Source of the DNA: Lota lota
Taxonomy: Eukaryota > Chordata > Actinopteri > Gadiformes > Lotidae
Direction of reading: 5' to 3'
Length of the DNA: 64,000 bases
Assembly: GCA_026745465.1 (NCBI GenBank)
Contig: JACYXH010000479.1
Location: 5,836,011-5,900,010, forward strand
Part shown: piece by piece, positions 11,744 through 64,000 of the stretch
Numbering within the stretch: position 1 is the stretch's first letter
Layout of the letters: every line of letters starts with the position of its first letter
Made by a program: the position numbers and the translations under genes
Notes under the pieces: generated by a model
What the model was told of the DNA's origin: nothing
Seen by the model: only the letters and a program-made list of their open reading frames with translations
The model's database searches: none

Positions 11744-12264
11744 GTGAGTCCGCGTCGTCTTTATAATCCGCAAAACACATCAGTTCAGGGTAAATGTGTT
11801 ATTCGTACAGTTTTACTTGGCGCTGATGACTCACCGTAGCCGCGTCAAGGTGCTAACTTGCTAACGAGGCAAGAGCTAGCTTAGGTGCTGGGTAGGCTTG
11901 ATATATAGTGTAGCATCCTTCCGGAACCACAGTCACTGGTCTGATAAATTCCAATCATATGCTACCCTGTACGCCATACAGTGTTATCAAACTCACACAA
12001 GCTTTGTCGTTGTTCGTCTTTATGTTGACGTATTACTAAGCTAAATTGTGTTTACATAACTATGTCCATGTAACAGCACGTTTGCCTTTACGTCATAACG
12101 TTACTAAGTTTACGTTAAGTTGTAAAATCAACTGACCAAGTTCATAGACCCGTTGCATTGTAGACACATTGTAACGGTAACATCAGCAACAACAATTGGC
12201 TGGTTACTGGAAAACTAGTGCTGTCCGTCCACCCAACAGCCTCTGTCAAGTGAACACTGCAAAT

Positions 12265-12552
12265 ACTATTTGACTTACCAGGCCTGATCTGTGCCAACGG
12301 TGGCGTTGGAAAACGTATTTTCAGTGTGTTGCCACGGTAAGAAGAGATGTCCAACATAAGAAGTTGTTGAATCGTCTGGTTAGTTGTCACTTGCAGCGGC
12401 AATTGTATATATATGATGTTACAAACTAACCACAGGGTATAAAAGTCATACAGCGCATTTATCCAAAAAACTGTATTTGATCATGGCAAGCCGTCAACCA
12501 ATCAATTGCCTTTGCCAATAGTAAATAACTTCTGTATCCTCTCTCATACTAC
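12265..12552 (-). repeat. Dispersed repeat X, copy 2, with coding-like segment
   Basis: This 288-bp block is an inverted copy of 446-763. On the minus strand an open frame reads TTNQTIQQLLMLDISSYRGN then TLKIRFPTPPLAQIRPG and meets a donor-like CCTG|GTAAGT. A 3-bp length difference between the copies keeps this frame, which suggests coding descent. I cannot assign the protein. It could be a captured exon or part of an unrecognised transposon. It lies 0.5 kb inside the putative ipo11 first intron. Confidence 0.7.
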
Positions 12553-12998
12553 AAAACATATAACATATATCCTTCCCAATCCCTATGAAAAGTGTGTAGA
12601 GGGCAAGGAACATTTTTTTATTTTTTGTTTACTTGCAACTCATTATATATTGCCAAATGGCTGGTTTCAGAAAATACCACATTGTCACAAACATTAGAAG
12701 ATTTAGATGGTTGTATCAGGAAACAAAAGGCCAAACCAAAAGGGGGTCACAGTCTACACGGGGAGCCCTGTGACATCACACAGACAAAGTCTGAGTTAAT
12801 TAGACCTATGTGGTAATTCAAGAAGGTCATGGCCATGGTCATGTTTCTGGATGGCAGATTATTTACACATTGAAGACTTGGCTACGGCGGCAAATCGTGA
12901 TACAAATGCAAAATTATCAATTTGGGAGATACAAAGGAATAATGAAACATTCTATTAAATTAACTTACGATAAATAAAACATGATTATATGATATGTA

Positions 12999-13288
12999 CA
13001 GTATCTCACAAAAGTGAGTACACCCCTCACATTTTTGTAAATATTTGAGTATATCTTTTCATGTGACTTTTCACTTAGGGGTGTACTCACTTTTGTTGCC
13101 AGCGGTTTTGACATTAATGGCTGTGTTGAGTTATTTTGAGGGGACAGCAAATTTACACTGTTATACAAGCTGTACACTCACTACTTTACATTGTAGCAAA
13201 GTGTCATTTCTTCAGTGTTGTCACATGCAAAGATATACTCAAACATTTACAAAAATGTGAGGGGTGTACTCACTTTTGTGAGATACTG
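12999..13288. mobile_element. Tc1/mariner-type MITE, 290 bp
   Basis: Terminal inverted repeats of about 45 bp begin CAGTATCTCACAAAAGTGAG at the left, mirrored at the right and flanked by TA on both sides (12,997-12,998 and 13,289-13,290). There is no coding capacity. The left inner part also repeats GGGTGTACTCACTTTTGT internally at about 13,079. It is a non-autonomous element of a type common in fish. Confidence 0.92.
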
Positions 13289-14737
13289 TATATTTTCCAC
13301 GATGGGTCAAATATTTTGTAAATGAGTTTGACAGGACTTTCCTGAGATTGCGTGTCAGCCTTGTTGATGAATTAACTAACCGGTTGTTTAGGTACAGCAT
13401 AGTTAATGGGCTGCATATGAAGTAGCAGGCTATATAAAGCATGTCCATGATGTCTACGGATGTCCCAAAAAACATGCTGGAGTGCAAGAAATGTATTGGC
13501 TTTAAAATCATGTAACAATCATGTAACACCTCAGGGGAGCTGGTACTTGGAACTAGAAGTAATATGATAACGGTAAATGCACTGTCAACTCGTTTCAAAT
13601 ATCCTAATATTATTTACACAATGCGAAATTAACAACTTTCAACAATGGCGAGCCACTTAGTAACTTTCACCCTTTAGGCCGGCTAACATGCTCTTTGTAG
13701 ACGAAGAAAAACAGAAACTGCGTGGGTATTACCTGCTGATGTTTCACTCACCCAACCACCCACCTACCCAACCAACTCAGCCTACTGGAATAGGCCTTAG
13801 AATAAACCACATCTTTCATTTACTCGGCCTTTGATAAAACTAGTATATTAGTAATTGTAAAACATAAATAGAGTTGGGTTTTAACCTCCACAACCCTGAC
13901 GCTGGCCATTTATACAGTGTTTTTCTTTTTAAGTTGGCACTATGTCTCAAGTTGAATTCTTGATGATTATCTTGGATGTACTGTTTCAATGCATGCAAAA
14001 CCATAACAAATAAATGTCCGAGCTTAGCTAACCCAGGCCCATTAACCCATTTAGGCCGAAATACTACAAAGCCACCGCTAGGAGGTTCAAACTGGGATAC
14101 TCAAAGATGACATCCTTTGTATAAGCCTGTGCTATTTCTGAGATAGACAGTGCTGTATTTCTTCAGCAACTGTTGTCAATACTGTTGCAACGTCAGAATA
14201 ATCCTAAATAATTCAGACTTTACTAGTTTGAACGTTTTCATGCCATTCTTACCGAAAACATTCTCTCAACTCCATGAAGGACAAAAGTGCATCCCAAAGA
14301 TCTGTTGGAATCATCGCGATGTTTTATGCTGAGAATAAATGACAATTCTCAATGTCTTGTTAAGATAATTCTTCAGAAGATGTTGTCCTAAGGAAGCAAA
14401 AGAGAATTTATGTCAAACAGCATTTCTGGTTGAAAGAGGTGTTCTCATTCACCATGGGGAGAATAATGCAGTCTTACCTGTGAACTTGACTTACTGTAGG
14501 AAGCTCTCTAGGCAAGAACAGTTCTGTAACTTTACTTGTATTTGGGTCACTTTGAAAGGGCTCATCATTTTAGTAATTTAATCTTAAATATGCATTCAAT
14601 TTAGGCTTTTAGGTCATAATTGTCATTATTTGCCGCATTTAAAAAACGTTTCTCTGTTCCCGATATAACATTTGAAGCATTAACAATCCTGTCTTTCCAC
14701 TCTTCTTCACACTCTTAACTAGTCAAGTGGTCTAGCA

Positions 14738-14803
14738 GCGCTTTGTGTATATATATGTGTGTATATGTATATGTGTGCATATATGTGTGTATATATGTAT
14801 GTA

Positions 14804-14859
<56 letters not shown>

Positions 14860-14924
14860 TATATATGTAAATGTATATGTGTGTGTGTGTGTATATATGT
14901 AAATGTATGTATATGTGTGTGTGT

Positions 14925-14956
<32 letters not shown>
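14738..14956. repeat. Compound TG/TATG/AT microsatellite
   Basis: Runs of TATG, TG (about 43 bp at 14,809-14,851), further TATG blocks and a terminal (AT)n. The solo LTR is inserted in its AT end; similar AT/TATG sequence resumes at 15,582. Confidence 0.95.
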
Positions 14957-14959
<3 letters not shown>

Positions 14960-15581
14960 GGCAACCCTGCTTGAATAAGTGGTCGTCTCCCCCCAGAGAA
15001 CACAAGGCAAAAGTCAGTTTAAGCCGTAAAGGCGTATTTATTTAACCAAAAATCATAAATGTTAGGCCGTTCCTAACATAAAGCAAAAGTACATTAATTG
15101 GCGACAACGTTCTCCGCTGGCCTCGTCCTCTCAAAGGACGTTCGGGGACGGCCGTCGTGGGCTACCGTGGACCCTCTGATTATTCTTGGGGGTTAATCCA
15201 ACTCGCGGGTCCTCCGTCGGGGTCGGCCGTTGTCCAAGGCAGCTCCTTCTGACGAACACAGACCAACACGTTCATACTTGGGCAAGGCTCTCTGTGTCCA
15301 CTCTGTCGTTCACCGCGTTAAGCTGTGTTCTCGTCTCCCTGTCATCGGACATTCACGCAGCTCTCCGTTACCTGCTGCCGAGGGATGTCTCTCTCAAGCC
15401 ACGCCGAGCGCCGCGTATATCCGCGTTCTTTCCTCCTCCGTTGCATGTGCCTTCCATTTCGCTGAGTGCGATCAGCGTTAATGAGCTCAGGTGTGCGATC
15501 CTCCAGAGAGCGGTGGTAAACTCCTTCTACCACCGCTCCCCTGAGCCGCCTGGGGCGCTGCGCTGGAGCCAGGTTGTCACA
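14957..15581 (-). mobile_element. Solo LTR of an LTR retroelement, 625 bp, antisense to ipo11
   Basis: Ends TGTGGCAACC...GGTTGTCACA form a short inverted terminal repeat of the 5'-TG...CA-3' type. ATAT flanks both sides, a possible 4-bp target duplication inside an AT-rich tract. An AATAAA-type signal read on the minus strand (about 15,036-15,044) sets the orientation. No internal coding region is present, so it is the usual remnant of LTR-LTR recombination. Family not assigned. It ends 93 bp upstream of ipo11 exon 2. Confidence 0.75.
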
Positions 15582-15676
15582 ATATGTATTTATATATGTA
15601 TGTATTTGGTAAAACACTTCTTTATTTTCTTGTCTTCCATTCTCTTCCTCTCTCTTACCCTTTTCTTCTGACAGTT

Positions 15677-56382
<40,706 letters not shown>

Positions 56383-59205
56383 GTAGGATTTTAACGGTTA
56401 AAAAATGTCCTATTGCTGCTACTGCAACGTTCTTAAAAAATTTATTTTAATTAGTGTTTATCCACTACACATCCATAAAGAAAGTAGAATGGCTATAATA
56501 ACATGCGTCTCAATTAGAATGTGATACGTATTACACCAGCAGAGGATTTATGCAATAACAATATGAATGGCTGTTGTGTGTTAACTTCACCAGATAGCAA
56601 TATGACATTACCTGTCCAATCACATCCAGCTACATTCAAATTGATTTTCTCCCATTGTAACACAAAATGCACATTCATACAAATGCAAAAATAAATAAAT
56701 TAACTGGTCGATATAGGTAATACAAGTCACGTTTTACCCGTGTTATAGCCATAGTCTATAGTACACCAGACATAAGGCATGCATGTTATTGACACTTTTT
56801 TACTGTGAGATAATTAATATTTATCTGTTATGCATTACGAAATAAGTGATTCTCTTTGTTTGCAAGTTGTTGTCACATTGGTAGCACTGTGTTTGGACTA
56901 ATGCTTAAACTGTGAAAATACCTCACAGTTAAGGGGGCACATTTGGAAACGATGGGAACCTTGTTGTATTGAATTGCAATACAAGTACAAGGTAAGCAAT
57001 TCGTGTGATTGCAGATCCATTCAACCTTTGCAGATTGGTCGCCCATAAACAAATGAAATCCTTCAGATTTTAAGTAAAGATTGTAACCTAGGGCAGCCTT
57101 GGCTTTCTTCTGCATCCATTCTGTACAGTTGGAAGAAGATTACAAATTAGATACGCTTTTTCCGGAAACACATGAAGTAGGTGCAAACAAATTTATTTAA
57201 CAGAATGTTAAATAACTAACTAACCAGATTAATCAGTACAAAATGTTTAACAGGGGTGCATTGTTGGATCGGTTATGCCCAAAATACATTTTAAGGGCTG
57301 GTGGTTATGTTCAGAAAGTTAAAAAACGTCTTCTGCTGAAAAAACACCAATGGAGTTAAAAAACAAAGACATTTGTTGCAACAAAGACGCATTAGTAAAA
57401 GAACAATGTGAGAGGTGAGGGGTTTGATTGACTGATGACACACACCCACAGTCTCACACTCAGATAGACCTCTCACCCCTTCAAAGCCATCAAAGGATAT
57501 GGCCAGCGGCACCGGGTTAGGCTCGCCACTCGGGGCGATGGACGGTGACGCAATGACAGGTGTGCTGATGTCACCGCGTCTGTCACGATGATGCATCTCC
57601 TCACACATCGTCGTGCAGGTGGGAGGAAGGTCGCCACTCACACACGCATTAAGTTTGAGTCCTTTTCTTGTTTTTTTGTTGTTTTAAGGGAGAGGCGAGG
57701 TGAACCTCTCACTGTAGATCCAAAACACTCATTGCTCTCATTACTCACCCAAACTACAAGGCTGACTTCAGTCGCCCCTTCCCAACCCCCTCAATGCTGT
57801 TTTGTTATTTTCTTCAAAGGTTTTATCCCATGTTTGTTGGTTGGTGTTTTATCATTGGAACAGAGCAAACTCACAGGGGACTCAATTTGAGGAACGGCAG
57901 TCAAATGGTGTAAGTTGAGCAACATGGTGCTGTGTGCAAATGGACACATTCATTAATGACTATTACTAGAATATACTCTAAATGGCTTCAACTCTCAACT
58001 CGTACACCTTATTTTTCTTATTGCAAAATTGCAATGAGAATGTAGTGTACTGTATGTGATGATGACAACCATTACATAACAATAAGTAGTAACAAGGATT
58101 TTACACTTTTAAGATGGCACACGGTTGAACCTATTATACCTTATGTTACTATCAGAAGATTCAATATTTTTTATCATGAGCCCCCTTTACACATAGTTCC
58201 CGGTAAATTCACACATGCAGCTACGTTCTGGAAGAGTTCCGTCTTCCACACTTTCACACCTGCCATAGCAATGCTGGAATTCACCCGAAAATGTCATATT
58301 AACAGTTGAGGATTCAAATACGTCCTCAGCTGAGTCTTGCGTCTTACCTCAGACAGACGTAACACTTTTATGTGCTTCCCCTGACAATATTACTGCTTTC
58401 GTTCACAACACAGCCGTTCCGGCAGTGATCCGGAAATGTTACTAGATCTTGTTACTAGGTGCAAATTTCCCTAAATAATTTAAATAAATAAATCCCTGTT
58501 GTCATTCACACCTGACCCCAAAGATATCCCCAAAGCATGGGCAGGATATCTTTTGGAACATTTCAGGGAAAGACTGCATGTTTTGAAAGGGGCTTTGCTG
58601 TCTATACAGCAGACTGATATATTTTTACCGTATGCCTTTGGGCCAATGAACCTTTGGTGAGAACAGAGCTGATATCTGTCTGCAGATTGTCCGTAAGTGC
58701 ACTCTCTTTTGTGTTGTTTTTATTTGTGTTGGTTTTGTCTTGGGAAATGTAGGCCTAATCCATTTTACTTTGTAAAATTGTGATCCCTTCATCCCACATA
58801 GGGAGAGACCACCATCCACATGTCCTCTGATACGCACAGACAAAGAGAGCCAGAGAGAGTGTCCTCTCAGGAAAGAAATACACAGGGCGACAATGTCTAC
58901 TTTAGTCACACCATAGGAATTATAGCCGCCTAATGGACAACGTCGTTCATTGCCTCATTTTAGCAAATGGAAAATTCCATCTTAATTTGTGTAGACAAGA
59001 TGGCACTCAGAGAATATCTTCACCTCATACCTCCATATCGTGATATGAGGTATTTTTTGTAGTAAACGAGTCATTTGCATGGGAGGAAATGTAGTTGGAA
59101 TGTGATTTTTATCAACCAGGATTTGATTGGAACGTGACAAAACATGCTAGCTAGCTGTGAATTAACCCGTTGAAAGCTTTATATGAAGAGATTAATTCGA
59201 TTGTT

Positions 59206-59244
59206 ATAGCCTTAAATCACTGTATTATAGTGATTTAGGGCTAT
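59206..59244. repeat. Short inverted repeat (hairpin)
   Basis: Two 16-nt arms (ATAGCCTTAAATCACT and AGTGATTTAGGGCTAT) pair at 15 of 16 positions around a 7-nt loop. It could be the tip of a degenerate transposon or chance in AT-rich DNA. Confidence 0.8.
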
Positions 59245-60140
59245 ATTATATATAGGGCTAATCATCGTATAATGTTGGTATATTATTAGTATTATTTTAT
59301 TTTTTGCCTTGTTAAAAAGGTGAATAATATAAGTGGACATTTTAGGTTGAAGGTGAAAGGTTTATTTTCATTTTATGGTTGACTGCACAGTAAATAAAAA
59401 CGTTTTCTTTCTTCTGATTACTCAATGGACGTGTTTACAAAATGCGGTGTCTGTCCATTATATTCTGATATTTGGTCAACCGAAGCATGGACTTCTGGGT
59501 GGATTCAGTCCCAGTTGGTCTTTAGGCGAGGGCAGGGTGAGCACAGTTGGTAAAATATTTTTAAAGCATTTGTTTCCTGGGCAGGTACCCACCCCAGCAA
59601 GCGCACTCCTTTTGGCATCTGCCACCAGCAGTATTCCAAGAACTTTGTTTCGCTAGCAAACTACATTTGGATCCTTCTGGATCCAGCTCCCTTCAGAGTA
59701 CACCCAAACTTGAGCTTGAATCGGACCTGAAAAGTTGAGCCAAACATTTTGTACAAACCTGACCCGAAAACCGCACCTTGACAGCTTTTATAAGCCCAAA
59801 CCTCATTACAGCCCGACAAGTTTCCCTCTAAGCATCAAGCATAGGCTACAAAGAAATCCTATCCTAATCTTATTTCTCCTCATTAAATCTCAAAGTATAG
59901 GTTATTAGGCAAGAACAGTAGGATGTCATTCTACCTTTTTCAATTTTCTTTATTTATGGAAATGGCTTATGACAAATATATAAATGAAAAAATAGTAAAC
60001 ATTCGACCCGATACAAGGTATGCAACATGTCGGAGGACAGACCATTGCATTGCTATTTAACCGTGTTATTGTACACTCTAAAATAAATTCTTCTTGGCAC
60101 CTTTGAATCTCCAGATTCTTTGCTGTCATATTTCAACAAA

Positions 60141-61106
60141 CACTATATTGCCAAAAGTATTGGGACACTCCTCCGAATCACTGAATTCAGGTGTTCCAAA
60201 CACTTCCATTGCCACAGGTGTATAAAATCAAGCACCTAGGTATGCAGACTGCTTCTACAAACATTTGTGAAAGAATGGGTCACTCTCAGGAGCTCAGTGA
60301 ATTCAAGCGTGGTACCGTGATAGGTTGCCACCTGTGCAATAAGTCCATTCATGACATTTTCTCACTACTAAATATTCCACGTTCAACTGTTAGTGGTATT
60401 ATAACAAAGTGGAAGCAATTGGGAACAACAGAAACTCAGCTACAAAGTGGTAGGCCACGTAAAATCACAGAGCGGGGTCAACGCAACTGAGGCGTGCAGG
60501 AGTCGCCAACTTTCTGCAAAGTCAATAGCTACAGACCTCCAAACTTCGTGTGGCCTTCAGATTAGCTCAAGAACAGTGCGTAGAGAGCTTCATGGAATAG
60601 GTTTCCATGGCCGAGCAGCTGTATCCAAGCCTTACTTCACCAAGTGCAATGCAAAGCGTCGAATGCAGTGGTGTAAAGCACACCGCCACTGGACACTAGA
60701 GCAGTGGAGACGTGTTCTCTGGAGTGACGAATCAAGCTTCTCTGTCTGGCAATCCGATGGACGAGTCTGGGTTTGGCGGTTGCCAGGAGAACGGTCCTTG
60801 CCTGACTGCATTGTGCCAAATGTAAAGTTTGGTGGAGGGGGGATTATGGTGTGGGGTTGTTTTTCAGGGGTTGGGCTTGGCCCCTTAGTTCCAGTGAGAG
60901 GAACTGTTAATGCTTCAGCATACCAAGACATTTTGGACAATTTCATGCTCCCAACTTTGTTGGAACAGTTTGGGGATGGCCCCAAGCTGTTATAGCTGCA
61001 AAGGGTGGGCAGACTCCATATTAAACCCTACGGATTGAGAATGAGATGTTATTAACCTTCATGTGCATGTAAAGGCAGGCATCCCAAACCCTTTGGCAAT
61101 ATAGTG
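60141..61106 (+). mobile_element. Tc1-like DNA transposon, internally deleted
   Basis: The left end CACTATATTGCCAAAAGTAT is mirrored at the right by CTTTGGCAATATAGTG. TA follows at the right (61,107-61,108); the left flank is AA, so that TA has mutated. The 966 bp is shorter than the roughly 1.2-1.4 kb of full elements because the 3' half of the transposase gene is gone. This is a different Tc1 lineage from the one at 1,560. Confidence 0.92.
60275..60995 (+). pseudogene. Broken Tc1-like transposase
   Basis: Starts MGHSQELSEFKRGTVIG, with a helix-turn-helix region ([18 protein letters not shown]). The frame shifts at about 60,485 and continues in another frame with [20 protein letters not shown] and the first catalytic aspartate in [23 protein letters not shown] is present. 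After FGDGPKLL a stop follows: the second aspartate, the final glutamate (usual motif NPIEHLWD) and the C-terminus are deleted, and sequence joins directly to the 3' untranslated end. It cannot code for an active enzyme. Confidence 0.92.
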
Positions 61107-61204
61107 TATAAACCCATATTGAACCATATACTCCAAAGAGAACTGGTGCCTAATATATGTGAACATAACAAACACGCACAAGAATGCACGTAGGCACGAA
61201 CACA
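61107..61204. repeat. Dispersed repeat Y, copy 2
   Basis: Direct-orientation copy of 1,059-1,158. Its left limit coincides with the TA flanking the right end of the Tc1-like element at 60,141-61,106. It lacks the long CA run of copy 1. Confidence 0.8.
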
Positions 61205-62895
61205 ATTTTTAATTGAAGATCACCCACCAGTTCATTATTCTCGTTATGCACATTGTCAGTCTTTCCACACCTCAGACTTTCCTCTTTTTCTCTTGCGCAA
61301 CCAAACTGTGATCGCATGAAGATGGCCACCTTTCCCCTCCTCAGCAGCATTAATTTTCACATTTTGCTCTAATCCAAAACAACAATTCTGACAGGTTATG
61401 GATGTTGCATTGGTCAGTAAGGTCCAGTGAGAAGAGGGGGAAGGGCAGATGCTGCCTGCAATGGATCTGACTGAGATACGACTCAGTTGCAAATAGTGAA
61501 CACGCTTCAAAGTAAAAAAGAATATGAATGGAAGTACAGCCCAAACCCGATGTGAGACTGTGAATTATGTGAGAAATAAAGACTGACCTGAAGCCATCGG
61601 GTCCTGTCAGAGATCTCAAGCTCTAACCCAGACCACTCTAGACACGCTGGTAGCCCTGCCAGCTCTGCTGGTATGAACTACTGTTGGTGCTCGGGTGGCC
61701 TCTAGATAAGGACCTGGATGAGAACTGTTAAGCCTTAAAGGGCCACCCAGAATGCTTCAGTGCTCGGGTTTCTCAGATAAAGGTGAGCACGAGGATGATG
61801 AAGATTTGGATAGAAACATAAAATGTAAAAAGACGAGAGAAAAAGGAGGTTTGAGGTGAGGTCAATGCTCTTGTCTCCTCCCAAGTGAGAGAGGGAACAA
61901 GACCATTGTCTCCTCTTTTGATGTGGTGATGTGATGCCGTCAGAGCGGCTACTGGAGATTTGTCTGTATGATACGCTGTGAAAGCAGCGCCGCCACAGAG
62001 ACAGGAGGTGAGAGGTTAGCATTACCTGTCAGTGAACCAGCAGCTCTTCATAGCTCATGATTAGCTCTCTGTGGAGGGACTTTTTGTAGCTGGACCGGTA
62101 GACATCTGGCTTTCCTGGGTTTCATCCTAGATCCTTGTGGAAGGGAATGCATAGCGTGATATGGCAGTCTGGCTCCTGATCCTTTCGGATATCATCAGTA
62201 GAACCAAGACAGGAGCTGCAGTGTTAGAGTGGCGTTCCAAGCTTATGTTTAATTCCGAGTGTATCCATCTCGTATGAGGTTATCGTTAGGAGGGCCATAG
62301 GTATGTCTGCCCCTGAAAAAACATTTGTTTTGTTCATTTCTACTTGAGCCCTCTGAATGATTGCCTGTCTTTATTGTTGTGCATTGCAGCCAATGTTTAA
62401 ATATTAATGCCCACATCTTTCCCCATTATGTAAGCCTGGCATGTATTTATGAGCCACATATTCTGAAGAATTGCCTTCTCTGTGGATATATGTCACTTTC
62501 ATGTGCTCTCTTGAGTGTTCCAATGACATTTTCTGGGCCCGTGTGAGGAGAAATGCACAGCGCCACTTAACACTAGCATCCATTCCAACACACTCCCATC
62601 GGTTTTTCACACTTCTACTTCTTCCATGCCCATTGCCAAACAGACTCTTCCACCTTGAGTCAAAACACTAGGGCATTAAACTAGATAGAGACGGAGACGA
62701 ATAACCTTTTACATGTTGTATTATCCTACAGATTGATTCTTGCAGGAGGTACTTGATGACGCCTGGGAACAGTCTCTATATGTACTGTCTTATGGCGCAT
62801 GTTTTGCCATGGTAATTCACTAGAATTACCACTGAACAAAAACGTACTCTAGCTAGCCTTTCCTCATATTTATTTGAATGCGTATGTATGTATAC

Positions 62896-62959
<64 letters not shown>
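62896..62959. repeat. (TA)n microsatellite, about 64 bp
   Basis: A pure TA run preceded by TATG/TACG repeats. Confidence 0.97.
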
Positions 62960-64000
62960 TTTAAATTAATTTTTTACTGTGAAATGTAATATTGATGGTC
63001 TATTTTCACCTAGCTTGAGGTTTAATGAAGCAACACATGTGATTGTTACTTTAATTCATTCATAATTTTTCGAATCACATTTACACAGTGCTTTTTCAAT
63101 GAAAAGTTCCTGAATAATTCTGCCACAGTAACCAACTTTGTAAGGCTTATGCTGTTCCTGTATCTACATAACTTTTGTTTGTTGTGTGCTTGTGTATCAA
63201 GTAGAAAACTGATTAACTGTGAAATTGAACAAATATCAACTGGTGCATATAATTTATACACGCTCTACATGTTTAGCATTCTGGGGGAGGTATTATACAA
63301 CTCCTACCCACAAGCAGGGCCCTAGTGTAGTGGCCCCTGCCCTCAAGAGGAACAATAGTCTTTGGTCGTTGACAGAGATACGCTACATTACGTTATGTAC
63401 TATTCAGCTTTTGTGGTAGTTTGGTTGCCGGAAATTTAGGACAGAAAAAAGAGACAGATAATGATTATACCGCAACAGTCTCTATAGATGTCTGAGTCCT
63501 TGCACATGACTTACAACAAAATAAAAGTGCATGTAGAATACGCTATTAACAATCCATTTACAAATAAGATTTGATTTCTATTTAATTTGGATGTCATTGA
63601 GACATTCCATGCCTTTCCCCATACCGTTCTTTCGAAATGGAAGTGCGATCGTATCTAGGCCTGCATCATGTATCCAGACAAAAGAAAAGCAGTGCTATAA
63701 ACCCCGGCATGTCTAGGGCTATACAGCTTGTCCTGATAAGCATATTTGTCCACTAAGGTAGAAAATGGTGATAACCTGTCATGGGCAACAGCTGTGCTTT
63801 GTTTATAAGCCAAAAATCATGAAAGGTTCCTGCTTAGTAGAGTGCTTTGGAAGTTTGCCTACAACCATTGCCCACTGGCACTAAAAAGCTCATTGGCACT
63901 ACTGTGCCCATATTTCAGACCTGGAACCATAGGCCAGTCTATTGCACCCATTAAGACTTTGCAGTACGCCATATTGGTTTGTCCACCTTCATTTGCTTTT

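Larger units (their letters stand above)
11744..15674 (+). other. ipo11: Putative ipo11 intron 1
   Basis: Contains repeat X copy 2 (12,265-12,552), a Tc1-type MITE (12,999-13,288), an unannotated stretch 13,289-14,735, a compound TG/TATG/AT microsatellite (14,738-14,956) and a solo LTR (14,957-15,581). The stretch 13,289-14,735 shows nothing I can name. Confidence 0.5.
56383..64000 (+). other. ipo11: ipo11 intron 15 (incomplete, at least 7.6 kb)
   Basis: Holds the deleted Tc1-like element (60,141-61,106), repeat Y copy 2, a perfect-looking hairpin at 59,206-59,244 and a (TA)n run at 62,896-62,959. 58,180-58,620 has the look of an interspersed repeat without definable ends. No exon matching the next part of importin-11 was found. 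Confidence 0.7.

Noticed and set aside
446-12552. A 12-kb DNA transposon bounded by the inverted repeat X copies
   Set aside because: No matching target duplication was found, the interior is a patchwork of unrelated repeats, and the copies are not at equivalent outer ends. Kept only as an alternative.
15186-15671. Open 161-codon frame directly upstream of ipo11 exon 2
   Set aside because: It lies within the solo LTR and the intron end, has no similarity I recognise, and reads across the exon 2 acceptor region.

Overview
This window is from the nuclear genome of a ray-finned (teleost-type) fish. The evidence is a vertebrate gene split by long introns, a very high load of (CA)n microsatellites, Tc1-like and hAT DNA transposons, a tRNA-derived SINE with a typical fish tail, and two DIRS-type retrotransposon fossils. 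I cannot name the species.

The only host gene I recognise is IPO11 (importin-11, a nuclear import receptor) on the + strand. Fourteen coding exons between 15,677 and 56,382 give 487 codons plus 2 nt, about the N-terminal half of a protein that is about 975 residues in human. Every junction keeps frame and uses GT/AG. A likely non-coding first exon ends at 11,743. The gene runs out of the right edge of the window, and the last 7.6 kb is intron.

Layout. 1-11.6 kb is upstream of IPO11 and almost wholly repeats: a Tc1-like element with an open transposase (1,560-3,140), microsatellites, three tRNA-like repeat units around a minisatellite (5.1-6.3 kb), and DIRS fossil copy 1 on the minus strand (6.90-10.99 kb). 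11.6-15.7 kb holds the probable promoter and first intron, with a short Tc1-type MITE and a solo LTR ending 93 bp before the first coding exon. 15.7-31.6 kb holds exons 2-6 with hAT remnants, a SINE and tandem repeats. The 31.6-38.0 kb intron holds a long inverted-repeat (foldback) element into which DIRS copy 2 inserted. 38-56.4 kb holds exons 7-15 with many (CA)n tracts, two hAT MITEs and minisatellites. 56.4-64 kb is intron with an internally deleted Tc1-like element.

Points most worth a second look: the foldback element whose intact arm preserves the empty site of the DIRS insertion; the one-sided orientation of all ten long CA tracts in IPO11; the 162-nt AG-free stretch before exon 13 that contains a CA tract; an inverted pair of about 300-bp repeats at 0.45 and 12.3 kb that carry a coding-like segment; and direct repeats flanking exon 4. 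I found no operon-like, CRISPR or other clearly new multi-gene system.
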